A DNA stretch of 64,000 nt from contig JAGVKQ010000007.1 in NCBI GenBank assembly GCA_020050435.1, forward strand, positions 186,001-250,000. The letters run 5' to 3'. Shown piece by piece: positions 1 through 8,824 of the stretch (position 1 is its first letter; each line of letters starts with the position of its first letter). A program made the translations under genes and the position numbers. The notes below the pieces were generated by a model. It was given only the letters and a program-made list of their open reading frames with translations, was not told the DNA's origin and made no database searches. Origin of the DNA: Candidatus Caenarcanales bacterium (GTDB lineage: Bacteria > Cyanobacteriota > Vampirovibrionia > 2-02-FULL-35-15).

Positions 1-274
1 CTTTTCGAATGAAAATCATATCTAAAGGAATTAATGTATCCTTCATCCAAAAAGTAACTTTTTGAGCTGGTTTGAAAACAAATACCATTCCATGGTTTTC
101 TGGTAAAGAAGACACATTCATTAAACCTTTACTTTTTTCGTCTGAGGTCGAGGCAACTTCAAGCTGAACTAAAGCATCTTTACTGCCAATAAATTTAACT
201 GTACTTTGTCCAGCATTAGCAAGATTTTGGTTTAATGCAATTAGTAAAAATAATGAAAGAAGTATTTTTCTCAT
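1..274 (-). CDS. DUF192 (COG1430) exported protein, 3' part cut by window edge
   Basis: The reading frame starts at an ATG at 274 and runs off the left edge, leaving about 91 residues. It opens with a signal peptide (MRKILLSLFLLIALNQNLANA). The core then shows the DUF192 signature: a segment EKSKGLMNVSSLPENHGMVF, followed by VTFWMKDTLIPLDMIFI. DUF192 proteins are small periplasmic or secreted beta proteins of unknown biochemical role. The end is missing, so completeness cannot be judged. It lies just downstream of lnt on the same strand, 30 bases after the lnt stop, and may be cotranscribed with it. Confidence 0.8.
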   Translation of the reverse strand, partial: MRKILLSLFLLIALNQNLANAGQSTVKFIGSKDALVQLEVASTSDEKSKGLMNVSSLPENHGMVFVFKPAQKVTFWMKDTLIPLDMIFIRK

Positions 275-304
275 AAGAATATTTTACCTTATTTCCACTT
301 TCTT

Positions 305-1843
305 TCACCATCCATACTTAGTGTAAAAAGTCATTTTATTATTAGGTTTTACCCAATCTGTTAATATTCCATTCTTATTTGGAATTGTTTTACTTCTTAT
401 ATATCCAGTAGATTCAATAAAAGCTGAAATGCCATTATTTGAAGCAATCACTAATGGTTTTCTATTTTCAATAGCTCTAAAAACACCAAAACTTAAGAAC
501 TGTTTTTTTATGTAACTATTTGAAAACCAGCTTAAGTCTGAAAGATTAATAAGTATATTAGCTTTTTGAAAAGATAAATTTCTTATAATTTCTGGATACA
601 TAAGCTCAAAGCATATATTGACCCCAATTTTACCTAAGGTAGAAGGCAATGGTTTTTTAATTTCACCTTTGCTAAACCCCGCCCCAATAGCAGTATCAGC
701 AAACTTTTTTAGAAAATCTGGCAGGGAATTATAAAAAGGTACATACTCTCCAAATGGTACTAATCTCTGTTTTTCATAATAGTTAATTTTATCATCTGAG
801 GAATTTTTTATTACTGCACAGTTTGTAATGTTTAGATTTTTATTCTGACAATAACTTCCGCTAAGAAACGTAGCATTTTTTTCACGACAGCTTCTTTCTA
901 TCCAGGATAATGTTTCCTTATCAGAATTTATTACAGTGGGCAATGATCCTTCTGGGGTTATTATCAATTCAGAATTTATTCCATCTAATAAAGAGCTATA
1001 AGTGTTTCTTGCAAGGCTAATATTTAACCCTTCTCCTCTGGTTGCTTTTATGGGTAAATTCCCTTGAAGCACAGATATTGTTTTTGATTTTTTTGTGTAA
1101 GTTGACTTGTTTGTATTTAATGAAACAATTCCAAAAATAACAGAGCCTAATATTAAAATGGCAATAAATGTGACGCTTCCTATAATTGCTCCAAAGTCTC
1201 CAGGTTTGCTGGGAATAAATCTGTTCCCTATTTTATCTACATGGAAAAACCATGTGAAAAGATTTGCAAGTACAAGGTTAAAATATACGAGAAGAAAACT
1301 TATAGAAAGACTTCCAAAGTACTCTGCAATCTGAATTATATATAAGTTTTTATATTGGCTGTACTCTATTAACGTCCAAGGAAATCCTAATAGGGCTTCC
1401 TGGCTGGATAGTTTATTGAAAATAATCAACCAGAATAAAGTAATAAGAATGTTAGATGAAAATGATTTAAAATTTGAATTCGAAAAGCAGTATTTTAAGA
1501 AAAGAAAAGATAGACCAAATAAAATAAAATAAATTGAATTATATAAAGATGTAATGATTAGTGCAGTAAGAGATATTAAAATGCTTTCACTGTTACTCAT
1601 TCCAAGCCATGTGAGAGGATGCAAAGAAAAAAGCCAATGTAGGTAGTTTAAATTGTATACAAAGCCAAATAAGAAAGCATTAAATATTGCCTCGCCATGG
1701 TTTTCTGTGGTACTTAAGACTATAAAAAGTGGAACAAGCCCAAACCAAGCTATAAACCAAAGTCCGTAATTAGGTGCGCTGAAAGAAAGTAGTAATCCTC
1801 CCAGGCAAATTAAAAGCATTTTTAATAAAGGATGAATGCGCAT
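305..1843 (-). CDS. lnt: Apolipoprotein N-acyltransferase
   Basis: The 512-residue protein has a multi-spanning N-terminal half and a C-terminal nitrilase-fold domain, the usual Lnt layout and length. The Glu-Lys-Cys triad is visible: Glu near 297 (TPEGSLPTV), Lys near 357 (YEKQRLVPFGEYVPF) and Cys near 410 (GVNICFELMYPE). Lnt adds the third acyl chain to lipoproteins at the periplasmic face of the inner membrane, which implies a lipoprotein pathway of Gram-negative type. The ATG at 1843 places the first hydrophobic segment at the N-terminus. I see no strong Shine-Dalgarno sequence. Confidence 0.93.
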   Translation of the reverse strand: MRIHPLLKMLLICLGGLLLSFSAPNYGLWFIAWFGLVPLFIVLSTTENHGEAIFNAFLFGFVYNLNYLHWLFSLHPLTWLGMSNSESILISLTALIITSLYNSIYFILFGLSFLFLKYCFSNSNFKSFSSNILITLFWLIIFNKLSSQEALLGFPWTLIEYSQYKNLYIIQIAEYFGSLSISFLLVYFNLVLANLFTWFFHVDKIGNRFIPSKPGDFGAIIGSVTFIAILILGSVIFGIVSLNTNKSTYTKKSKTISVLQGNLPIKATRGEGLNISLARNTYSSLLDGINSELIITPEGSLPTVINSDKETLSWIERSCREKNATFLSGSYCQNKNLNITNCAVIKNSSDDKINYYEKQRLVPFGEYVPFYNSLPDFLKKFADTAIGAGFSKGEIKKPLPSTLGKIGVNICFELMYPEIIRNLSFQKANILINLSDLSWFSNSYIKKQFLSFGVFRAIENRKPLVIASNNGISAFIESTGYIRSKTIPNKNGILTDWVKPNNKMTFYTKYGW

Positions 1844-1913
1844 AATTACATTTTATGTAAGCAATGAATATCAAGCAAGGAAGATGACAGAATAATATGT
1901 TTCAATTATCTAT

Positions 1914-2426
1914 GTGAAGCATAAAAGATCAAAGGATACTGAAATTATTCTTGGTATAGATCCAGGAAGTACAATTATAGGCTATGGCGTAATAGGGATA
2001 GATAGAAAAGAGAGCAGAAACCCAAAACCTTTTTCCATTGGTTATGGATATATAGATTTAACTGGTCATAAGTCAAATGTGGAGAGGCTTTTACAATTAC
2101 ATGATGACCTTGGTGAAGTTCTTGATAAATATAAGCCAAATTCTGTTGCTTTAGAAAGTTTATTTTTCTTTAAAAATGCAAAAACCATAGTTCCTGTCTT
2201 ACAATCACGAGGAGTTATATTATTAACCGTTGCTAAAGCGGATATAAAAGTATTTGAATATACTCCATTGGTTGTTAAGCAAACGATTTCTGGATATGGA
2301 AGAGCAGATAAATCTCTTGTTCAAAAGCTTGTATGTTCTACTTTGAATATAACAAAGGTTATTAAACCAGATGATGTTTCTGATGCTTTAGCTATTGCCA
2401 TTTGCCATTTAAGACATATGATTTAG
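1914..2426 (+). CDS. ruvC: Holliday junction resolvase RuvC
   Basis: This 170-residue protein matches RuvC along its length. It has the first acidic catalytic motif ILGIDPGSTIIGYGV, the second acidic site ALESLFFFKN, the YTPLVVKQTISGYGRADK segment and the C-terminal DDVSDALAIAICH with the last catalytic aspartates. RuvC cleaves four-way junctions during recombinational repair together with RuvAB. The start is an ATG or nearby GTG at about 1914; the visible start codon is GTG (gtgaagcat), and no clear Shine-Dalgarno precedes it. It is divergent from lnt. Confidence 0.93.
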   Translation: MKHKRSKDTEIILGIDPGSTIIGYGVIGIDRKESRNPKPFSIGYGYIDLTGHKSNVERLLQLHDDLGEVLDKYKPNSVALESLFFFKNAKTIVPVLQSRGVILLTVAKADIKVFEYTPLVVKQTISGYGRADKSLVQKLVCSTLNITKVIKPDDVSDALAIAICHLRHMI

Positions 2427-2672
2427 AAACGTAAAGTGCCTTGAAAGACTTTTTTAATCAAGATCTGACATAAACTACACTATTTGGATTAGGGAAATAT
2501 ACCAAACCTTAACCCAAATATGTTTATCTCAATACAGATAGATTCTTTAGATAATTCAGGTCTAGGGGTAACTAGGATTTTATGTCTGATATATGAGGCA
2601 TTTATTGGAAAGATGGAGTGAATAACCCCCTAGTTAAAAAATTGTTATATTTTTATTTATAAGGAAAGAATC
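2427..2672. other. Intergenic region with imperfect inverted repeats
   Basis: There is no gene here. Two imperfect inverted pairs are visible: ATCTGACATAA near 2461 against TTATGTCTGAT near 2581 (10 of 11), and AACTAGG near 2571 against CCTAGTT near 2630. They could fold into one long stem upstream of the HD-GYP gene. The function is unknown. Confidence 0.3.
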
Positions 2673-3665
2673 TTGCAACACAATAACAATCATAAGGCCG
2701 AAGTAACAAAGATTTGTATCCATGCTTCAAAAAGAAGCTATGAGATTGATCCTACACTAAAAGAATTAGCTGATGATCTTCAAAATAAATCTACAGAGTT
2801 TAGAAATGATGAAACCGTATCAAAAGAAACAAGTACTAGCTTTGTGAAAATTATCCCAACTCAAACAAATATTTCATTATATGCAAAAGAAACAGGTAAT
2901 CTTTCTGAATTGAAATTAGACCTTAAAGCTTCATTGAATAAAATAGCTACAACCTTTAGCAGAGCACTTACAAATGCCAACGATGTTGAAGAAATAAATT
3001 CAAATATGAAAGAGCTTTTGATTGAGAATTTCTTTCACACAGCAAGAGCTTTAGCAATAGCTGTAGAAGCCAGAGATCCTTATACTGGTGGGCATTCTGA
3101 TAGAGTCTTTCAAATTGCATCAGCTCTTGGTAAAAGATGTAATATTAGCGCTACTGAGCAGCTGTATTTGGAAGGCGGAGCTTTATTGCATGACGTTGGA
3201 AAAATAAGTATTAGAGATGGTGTTTTATTAAAGCCTGGTCCTTTAACTGACTCAGAGTATAAAGAAATGCAGCTTCATACAATTATGGGAGCTCAGGTAG
3301 TAAAAAAATTAAACTGTTTATTTGGATGTATTGATGCAGTTCTTTTTCACCATGAAAGAATGGATGGATATGGCTATCCTTATGGAATTAAAGGGAGTGA
3401 GATCCCGTTAATAGCAAGAATTACTTCTGTTGCTGATGCATTTGATGCAATGACTACAAATAGGGTTTATAGAAAAGCTTTAAGCTACGATAGAGCATTA
3501 GAAGAAGTTATTAGAAATAGTGGAACACAATTTGATCCTGAAATAGTAAAAATCTTTGTTAAATGGTGGGAAGATACATTTCAAAATAATATTAAATTAA
3601 GGGATGAACTTTATAAAAATGTAAACTCTTCTAATCCAGAGGAATGCTCTCTGAATCAAGAGTAA
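2673..3665 (+). CDS. HD-GYP domain protein (probable cyclic-di-GMP phosphodiesterase)
   Basis: The protein has 330 residues. Residues from about 130 to 310 form an HD-GYP domain: HTARALAIAVEARDPYTGGHSDRV, the HD metal motif in LLHDVGKISIRDGVLLKPG, HHERMDGYGYPYG with the GYP element, and ITSVADAFDAMTTNRVYR. Such domains hydrolyse cyclic di-GMP. The N-terminal 120 residues contain no domain I recognise. The start is a TTG at 2673 with a good Shine-Dalgarno (AAGGAAAG at 2661). It sits beside a LuxR-type regulator, a response regulator and a kinase, so it probably belongs to a local signalling block. Its 3' end overlaps the convergent gene by 35 bases. Confidence 0.85.
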   Translation: MQHNNNHKAEVTKICIHASKRSYEIDPTLKELADDLQNKSTEFRNDETVSKETSTSFVKIIPTQTNISLYAKETGNLSELKLDLKASLNKIATTFSRALTNANDVEEINSNMKELLIENFFHTARALAIAVEARDPYTGGHSDRVFQIASALGKRCNISATEQLYLEGGALLHDVGKISIRDGVLLKPGPLTDSEYKEMQLHTIMGAQVVKKLNCLFGCIDAVLFHHERMDGYGYPYGIKGSEIPLIARITSVADAFDAMTTNRVYRKALSYDRALEEVIRNSGTQFDPEIVKIFVKWWEDTFQNNIKLRDELYKNVNSSNPEECSLNQE

Positions 3666-3999
3666 TATTGAGCTCAGATCTAATTTTAACTACTTCTTGG
3701 CTTAGTATAATTAGATAAAACCTATCTACCTTTTCTCCTAAAGCATCTTCCAGGTATCTCATCAATCTGTAAACCATTAGCTTTATTGTAGATTCTCTAA
3801 TTCCAATTTGTTTTGCTATTTTTAAGTTAGAAAACCCTTTAGAAATAAGACTTATAACTTCCATCTGCTTTAATGTGAATAAAAGATCTGCTTTTCTGTA
3901 TTTGATTAGATATCTTTTGTTGATACTTAGTTTTATGACCTTTTCAGAGTCTTCTTCTCTTGGATCTAAAACTAGGCTATTACTTTCTGTTTCACTCAT
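3631..3999 (-). CDS. Small LuxR/FixJ-type helix-turn-helix regulator
   Basis: This 122-residue protein has a LuxR-type DNA-binding domain in its second half: LLFTLKQMEVISLISKGFSNLKIAKQIGIRESTIKLMVYRLM. There is no receiver domain; the roughly 35 N-terminal residues are polar. It overlaps the end of the HD-GYP gene tail to tail. Orphan regulators of this type usually act as autonomous DNA-binding proteins. Its target cannot be read from the sequence. The start codon is only moderately certain because several ATGs lie just upstream. Confidence 0.7.
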   Translation of the reverse strand: MSETESNSLVLDPREEDSEKVIKLSINKRYLIKYRKADLLFTLKQMEVISLISKGFSNLKIAKQIGIRESTIKLMVYRLMRYLEDALGEKVDRFYLIILSQEVVKIRSELNITLDSESIPLD

Positions 4000-4183
4000 A
4001 CTGCATATTATGCATTTTGAAACATCTTTTTTTAATCAGGTAAAACCTTGTACACCATTTGGTTGATTTTAAGATTTATGTATTAAAAGTTGATGATTTT
4101 TTTAAAGAAAGAATCAATTTAATTTTTACTTAATTAATTTTGTCAGAGAGAAAATATTAGGCAAGACCGGTTGTAATAAAGAT

Positions 4184-4942
4184 TTAATTATTTACAGCCA
4201 AATTGCCAAAGCCCAATTTTGAAGCAAGTAGTAATAGAGTCCTTGGTCTTATAGGGTGAATTCCAAAAGCCTCAGCAAATTTTGATTTAATTTCATTTAC
4301 ATAAGATTGAACAGTTTTTATATCAATACAAAGCTGAATAGCTATCTCATCATTTTCCTTACCATTGGCAATAAAGTGTAAAATTTCTTTTTGTCTTTTT
4401 GAAAAGTGAATCAGTGGGAGCTCTTCTGCTGTAAAGATTAGAAGTTCGTCTTTCTCGCAAATCCTGTGGATGAATTCTGCTAAACGTCCAATAGAAATAG
4501 CTTTCTCTATATAAGCAGATGCACCAATATCAAGACATCTATGTATTCTTGCCCAGCCTGTTTCATTTGAAAAAACAATTATTTTACAGTTTGCTTTAGA
4601 TTTAATTTCAGATACATAGTGCTTAAGATCATGCTTGTCATGACCTGGCATTCTTAAATCAAGAAGGATTACATCAGGTTGTATATGAGAAACTTTTTCT
4701 AAAACATCAGAATATGAGTTTGCTGTGCTAATTATTTTTATTTTTGGATCTTTATTTAAATCATTTTCCACACCATGAATTAAATAAGGATGATCATCTG
4801 CAATCATCGTAAGGATAATTCCTTCTTTTTTCTTGAATGCTTTTTTTAATTGATTGTCACCAAAGATGTCATTTGAGTCATGCTCAAAATTCTCTTTAGA
4901 GAATGTATAAAGGTAACCTTGGCTTTTTGTTTTTGTTTCCAT
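4184..4942 (-). CDS. NarL/FixJ-family response regulator
   Basis: The 252-residue protein has an extra N-terminal stretch of about 40 residues. A receiver domain follows (ILTMIADDHPYLIHGVENDL, phospho-acceptor Asp near 95 in VILLDLRMPG, then KIIVFSNETGW). The C-terminal LuxR helix-turn-helix reads FSKRQKEILHFIANGKENDEIAIQLCIDIKTVQSYVNEIKSK. It is divergent from the histidine kinase at 5219, and the pair probably forms one two-component system. It acts in the cytoplasm as a transcription regulator. Confidence 0.85.
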   Translation of the reverse strand: METKTKSQGYLYTFSKENFEHDSNDIFGDNQLKKAFKKKEGIILTMIADDHPYLIHGVENDLNKDPKIKIISTANSYSDVLEKVSHIQPDVILLDLRMPGHDKHDLKHYVSEIKSKANCKIIVFSNETGWARIHRCLDIGASAYIEKAISIGRLAEFIHRICEKDELLIFTAEELPLIHFSKRQKEILHFIANGKENDEIAIQLCIDIKTVQSYVNEIKSKFAEAFGIHPIRPRTLLLLASKLGFGNLAVNN

Positions 4943-5218
4943 TTTTTATTAATTCCACCTTATTGGAGAAATATTCTATAATAAACTGAACAAATTAAAA
5001 ATTAAGTTTTTCTCAGCTTAGCCATCTTTTACCTTAGTCTAAAAAGAGCATTTCTTGCATTTTGACTAACTTTATTGATTTTTCTTTTTAATCCAGGTTA
5101 AAAATCAGAGACTTTACCTTAGGTCACCCATAAAAACTCTTTTTAATGATCGTGTAGAATGTTTAGCAATTGTTTAGCAATATTAACTGATCCAAAGAGT
5201 TTTACTAATTGAGGAACC
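4943..5218. other. Divergent promoter region between response regulator and kinase
   Basis: AT-rich, gene-free region of 276 bases between the divergent regulator and kinase genes. It must hold both promoters. A short duplication (TGTTTAGCAAT/TGTTTAGCAAT) lies at about 5160-5180. I could not identify a firm operator. Confidence 0.35.
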
Positions 5219-6469
5219 ATGATTTTAAATACATTGGGCCAAGTAGATACACTAATGCAGGAAATAAACAATATCCCTGAAGTTACTGATAAGTCAAACA
5301 TAATTTCCCTTACAAGCAATGAGATTGCAGAAATATCACTTAAGATAACTAAAGAAATTAGAAAAGATTTTTCTGTAGATGTGCTATTAGAAAATATAGT
5401 TGGCATTCTTTGCAATGCTGGCATTGCTGAAAGAGTTTTGTTGTTCCAGATTAAGCGTGAACCGCGAGGAGCATTATTAACTCATTATTGTGAAAGTGAT
5501 TATGTGTCTAAATTTAACCCTATAGGATTTCAATTAGATCTTGTCGATGATACTGTCTTTAAGCTTTTTGACCTTTCGAAAAAGAGAAATCTTCAGATTG
5601 AAGATATGTCCAAATACATTAAACTCCCAAATTATCTCTTTAGGAATAAAGTTAAAGCTTTATTTATTAAATTGCAATCCAGATCAGTTTTATTAAATGC
5701 TGGAAGTAATGAAAAAATTACTGCTGCATTAAGCCTTCAGTTTTCCACAAAATGTGTTGTATGGAGTAATGAGGTTGAAAAGCTCATTCAGTCTATTGTT
5801 GATCAGGTGGCAAATGCAATTGAGCAGCATGATGAAAAAAGAAAAAAAGAATCACTGAAGAAAGATATAATTCAATTACAGGAAAAAGCGATAAGAGAGC
5901 AGGAAGAATTATTAAGATGCTTTGCAAGTGATATCCATGATCTTCCATGCAGTATTATCCCAAATCTAAAACAAGCAATTAAAACCAAAGATTTTGAAGA
6001 GTGTGAAAGACTTGTTGATGAGCTATACAATAATTTAAGACAATTAATGAATGAATATGTTGTTCCCGATATAAGCCTTTTGGGTTTTGGTTCAACTATG
6101 TACCAGTTTATAAATGGTTTCCGTAAAACATTTAAAGGTAAAGTTTTGCTTTCTATGCCTCAGGAAGATTTGAATATTTCACAAAAAAAAGCTTTAGAGC
6201 TTTTTAAGGTAATAAAAGAATGGTTCTGTAACATTGAAAAACATTCTTATGCAAGTGAGGTTGACTTTAGTTTAGAGAAGTTAAATGAAGATTATATTCT
6301 AATTTCTATTAGTGACAATGGAAAGGGTTTTGATGTTGGGGATAATAAAAACCTAGGTTATGGAATGTTGAATATGAGGAACAGGCTTTCTGAGCTTAAC
6401 TCAAAGTATGAGATAAAAAGTAAATTGGGGGAGGGATCTATTATTAGGATTCAAATGTGTACAGTTTGA
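5219..6469 (+). CDS. Cytosolic GAF-type sensor histidine kinase (NarL-partner class)
   Basis: The 416-residue protein has no membrane span. Residues about 45-200 look like a GAF sensor domain. A coiled region leads to the dimerisation helix with DIHD (His about 240, ELLRCFASDIHDLPCS). The C-terminal ATPase domain has an N-box-like EWFCNIEKHSYASEV, the G1 box ISDNGKGFDVG, and LGYGMLNMRNRL. This resembles HisKA_3/HATPase kinases that partner NarL-type regulators, such as the neighbour at 4184-4942. GAGG at 5211 is close to the chosen ATG. The input signal is unknown. Confidence 0.82.
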   Translation: MILNTLGQVDTLMQEINNIPEVTDKSNIISLTSNEIAEISLKITKEIRKDFSVDVLLENIVGILCNAGIAERVLLFQIKREPRGALLTHYCESDYVSKFNPIGFQLDLVDDTVFKLFDLSKKRNLQIEDMSKYIKLPNYLFRNKVKALFIKLQSRSVLLNAGSNEKITAALSLQFSTKCVVWSNEVEKLIQSIVDQVANAIEQHDEKRKKESLKKDIIQLQEKAIREQEELLRCFASDIHDLPCSIIPNLKQAIKTKDFEECERLVDELYNNLRQLMNEYVVPDISLLGFGSTMYQFINGFRKTFKGKVLLSMPQEDLNISQKKALELFKVIKEWFCNIEKHSYASEVDFSLEKLNEDYILISISDNGKGFDVGDNKNLGYGMLNMRNRLSELNSKYEIKSKLGEGSIIRIQMCTV

Positions 6470-6648
6470 TTTAATAGATTAAATTATTTTAATTTTCATT
6501 CAGATCGTTTTATTTCTATCTGATCTAATTACTACTTTTGCTAAATTCCCTATTAAGATTAATTGAAATTGAAAATCCCCTACTTTTCCCTATAGAAAAA
6601 AAATATTGAAGTGTGTATAATTTTTTCAATTAAGTAAAGGGAAAATTT

Positions 6649-7017
6649 ATGAAAGTCTCACCAGCAGGTGTAATGTCTTCTAATCAAGTTTCTTCTGCAA
6701 CTCTTGCTCAAAACAGATCAGATGCTGAAATCTTTGCTCCCCAGACTTTATGGCAAGAAGCTAAAGAGTTCAGTGCTAAAAGTCCTGTACTTTCAGTAGG
6801 ATTTATTGCTAGCATTTCTTCTTTTTTAGCTGGTTTAACAACTAAAACCACCATTCAATATCTTCCTCTAACTTTCGTCCCAGCTTTAATGGCTTTTGCC
6901 TATGAGTTCTTTTTCCCTTCAAACCAAGCACAAAGTATTGAGCCTATACAAGGAGAAGGACAAGTGGTAGGTGGACTACCAGTCAATCAAGAGTTTGAAA
7001 AGAAAGATGCTGCATAG
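6649..7017 (+). CDS. Small membrane protein of unknown function
   Basis: This 122-residue protein has a polar, Ser/Gln-rich N-terminus. Two hydrophobic segments follow in about residues 50-90 (VLSVGFIASISSFLAGLTT and YLPLTFVPALMAFAYEFFF), and the tail is acidic and charged. A purine-rich ribosome site (AAAGGGAAAA) precedes the ATG at 6649, and TATAAT lies near 6617. I do not recognise the family. The upstream spacing and clear promoter suggest it is transcribed alone. Confidence 0.55.
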   Translation: MKVSPAGVMSSNQVSSATLAQNRSDAEIFAPQTLWQEAKEFSAKSPVLSVGFIASISSFLAGLTTKTTIQYLPLTFVPALMAFAYEFFFPSNQAQSIEPIQGEGQVVGGLPVNQEFEKKDAA

Positions 7018-7037
7018 AGTAAATACAGGCGCAACAT

Positions 7038-7110
7038 GTCATTCTGAAGGAGTGTAATGACTGAAGAATCTAATTACGTTAGTGGATTCTTCGCTAACGC
7101 TCAGAATGAC
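7038..7110. repeat. Palindromic intergenic repeat (GTCATTCTGA type)
   Basis: The element starts with GTCATTCTGA (7038-7047) and ends with its exact reverse complement TCAGAATGAC (7101-7110), with internal GAAGAATCT/GGATTCTTC pairing. This is the widespread class of short palindromic repeats with GTCATTCTGAGC..GAAGAATCT ends found between genes in many bacteria. It lies just before secG and falsely extends its reading frame upstream. Confidence 0.75.
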
Positions 7111-7135
7111 AATACCCCATGTTAGAATAATTTCC

Positions 7136-7363
7136 ATGGCATATGTTGCAGTTACAATTCAAATTTTAAGTGGCTTAGCTTTAATAACATTAATTTTATT
7201 GCATTCTCCAAAAGGAGAAGGTTTAGGCGGGATTGGGTCTAGTGCTAGCTTATTTACTGGTCCATCACAGGCAGAGGCAGGATTAGATAGAGTAACCTGG
7301 GTTGCCGCAAGTGTATTTATTCTTTCTTCAGCTTTATTAGGCTGGGGAATAATTCAGTTTTAA
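7136..7363 (+). CDS. secG: Protein translocase subunit SecG
   Basis: I place the start at the ATG at 7136, giving 75 residues. The longer frame from 7082 lies inside the palindromic repeat and adds unrelated residues. SecG features are clear: the first span VAVTIQILSGLALITLILL, the cytosolic loop HSPKGEGLGGIGSSASLFTG, and the second span VTWVAASVFILSSALLGWGI. SecG supports SecYE-dependent export in the inner membrane. pyrK starts 5 bases after the stop, so the two are probably cotranscribed. Confidence 0.9.
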   Translation: MAYVAVTIQILSGLALITLILLHSPKGEGLGGIGSSASLFTGPSQAEAGLDRVTWVAASVFILSSALLGWGIIQF

Positions 7364-7368
7364 ATATA

Positions 7369-8133
7369 ATGTCTTCTACAAAATTTTTAATTAAATCTCC
7401 ATTAAATGAAAAAATGGATTTGGGAAATGGCTATTTTATTAATTGGTTTAAAGCTCCAGAAATTATAAAACATATTAAACCTGGTCAGTTCTTGATGCTT
7501 GAAGCTGGGCAGTATTTGAATAGACCGCTGAGTATTTATGAAATTAAAAAAGATGAAATAGGTTTCCTTTATAAAACATTTGGAAAAGGTACAGAGTTTT
7601 TAAGTTCTCTTAAAAAAGGGGACTCAATAAAAATAAATGGACCATTAGGTAAAGGTTTTATTCTTCCAGTGGATAAAACCAGGACTGTTCTAATTGTAGC
7701 TGGTGGAATTGGAATAGCAACTTTTCCATTTGTAGCTAGAACTGCCCATGAAAATGGATATAAAGTAAAAGTATTGTATGGCGCTAGATCTAAAAGTGAT
7801 TTGGTTTGCCTTGATGAGTTGAGTAAGTATTCTGAGTTGAAAACTATAACTGATGATGGCAGTTCAGGAAGAAAGGGCTATGTAACTGAACTTTTAGAAG
7901 AGGAAATTAAGGAAAATAAAAATCAAGAAATTATGGCATGTGGTCCTACTCCAATGCTAAAAAATCTAATTAAAGTCTGTAATAAATATAATGTTCTTGC
8001 TCAAATATCTTTTGAAGAATTTATGGCATGTGGTTATGGAGTTTGTATGTCTTGTGTAGTAATGAAAGATGGAAAGTATGTAAGAACCTGTACTGAAGGT
8101 CCTGTGATGTGTTCGGAGAACATTACTTCTTAA
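7369..8133 (+). CDS. pyrK: Dihydroorotate dehydrogenase electron transfer subunit (PyrK-type)
   Basis: The 254-residue protein has an FAD-binding domain (PGQFLMLEAGQYLNRPLSIYEI), an NAD-binding domain (VLIVAGGIGIATFPFVA, then MACGPTPMLKNL) and a C-terminal [2Fe-2S] site in which four cysteines appear as CGYGVCMSCVV and, later, CTEGPVMC. This is the PyrK layout: it passes electrons from class 1B dihydroorotate dehydrogenase to NAD+ in pyrimidine synthesis. The pyrD partner is not in the window. It directly follows secG and overlaps the convergent gene by 11 bases. Confidence 0.88.
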   Translation: MSSTKFLIKSPLNEKMDLGNGYFINWFKAPEIIKHIKPGQFLMLEAGQYLNRPLSIYEIKKDEIGFLYKTFGKGTEFLSSLKKGDSIKINGPLGKGFILPVDKTRTVLIVAGGIGIATFPFVARTAHENGYKVKVLYGARSKSDLVCLDELSKYSELKTITDDGSSGRKGYVTELLEEEIKENKNQEIMACGPTPMLKNLIKVCNKYNVLAQISFEEFMACGYGVCMSCVVMKDGKYVRTCTEGPVMCSENITS

Positions 8134-8518
8134 CTGTGGCTTCTTTATCTATTTTTTGAAGAAACTGTTGCATTACGCTTATAAGCTCATTAAATTCAAA
8201 AATCTTTAAAAGTAGGTCAGCACCGTTTAATCCATCAATAGGCTTTGCAATTTCTTTAATTCTTTCATCACTTTCACTATTAGAAGATGAACCAATAGAC
8301 TCAAAAGAAATACTTTGATCACTTTCAATTCTAATTAATGCTGAATGTCCAAACCCTTGTACAGGATCCAAGTAATTAAACATTGCAGATACAACAACTT
8401 TAGCTTCTACTCTTTCTGCACTTAAGTCTAATTCACGACCTGAACTTAAAATATATTTTTTATTTGAAAAAATTGTTTTTACCATAGCGAAAATATTATA
8501 GCGTATGAAAGATAACAA
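8123..8518 (-). CDS. Hypothetical protein
   Basis: The frame encodes 131 residues from the ATG at 8518, or 120 from a second ATG at 8485 (MVKTIFSNKKYI), which may be the true start. It has no signal peptide or membrane span. The composition is mixed alpha/beta with a Ser-rich middle (SIGSSSNSESDERI). I do not recognise the family. It is convergent with pyrK, with an 11-base overlap. Confidence 0.5.
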   Translation of the reverse strand: MLSFIRYNIFAMVKTIFSNKKYILSSGRELDLSAERVEAKVVVSAMFNYLDPVQGFGHSALIRIESDQSISFESIGSSSNSESDERIKEIAKPIDGLNGADLLLKIFEFNELISVMQQFLQKIDKEATVKK

Positions 8519-8824
8519 TAATCCGATGATGATAAATTTTGTAATGAAAACTCGCTTGGGTTACCCCTTGCCTAGACATTTAATCGTTTATTAACCTTGA
8601 TTTTTTATTTTTCCCAATCTAGAACTAATAGTCTACAAAGTGTGAAAAGTTTCAATTCAGTGCAATATTTTTTATAAAAATCAAACTCAATTGTTTAACT
8701 GATTTTTAATTCGAGAGTTATTTCCAAGAAATCATAAATTCTTAACAAAACGCTAATGATTATCTTGTTTGATAGGAGTCAGGGAAGTAGTGGAGATTCA
8801 TTCTTTTTATTTTGGGGGTACAAC
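8519..8824. other. rpoD upstream region
   Basis: 306 bases without a gene. The only strong signal is the GGGGG ribosome site at 8815-8819 serving the ATG at 8825. No terminator or clear promoter hexamers stand out. Confidence 0.35.

Noticed and set aside
7082..7135. Longer N-terminus for secG
   Set aside because: These codons lie in a palindromic intergenic repeat and add residues not found in SecG; the ATG at 7136 begins the conserved protein.
8756..8824. Longer N-terminus for rpoD
   Set aside because: The upstream start lacks a ribosome site, while a GGGGG site directly precedes the ATG at 8825.
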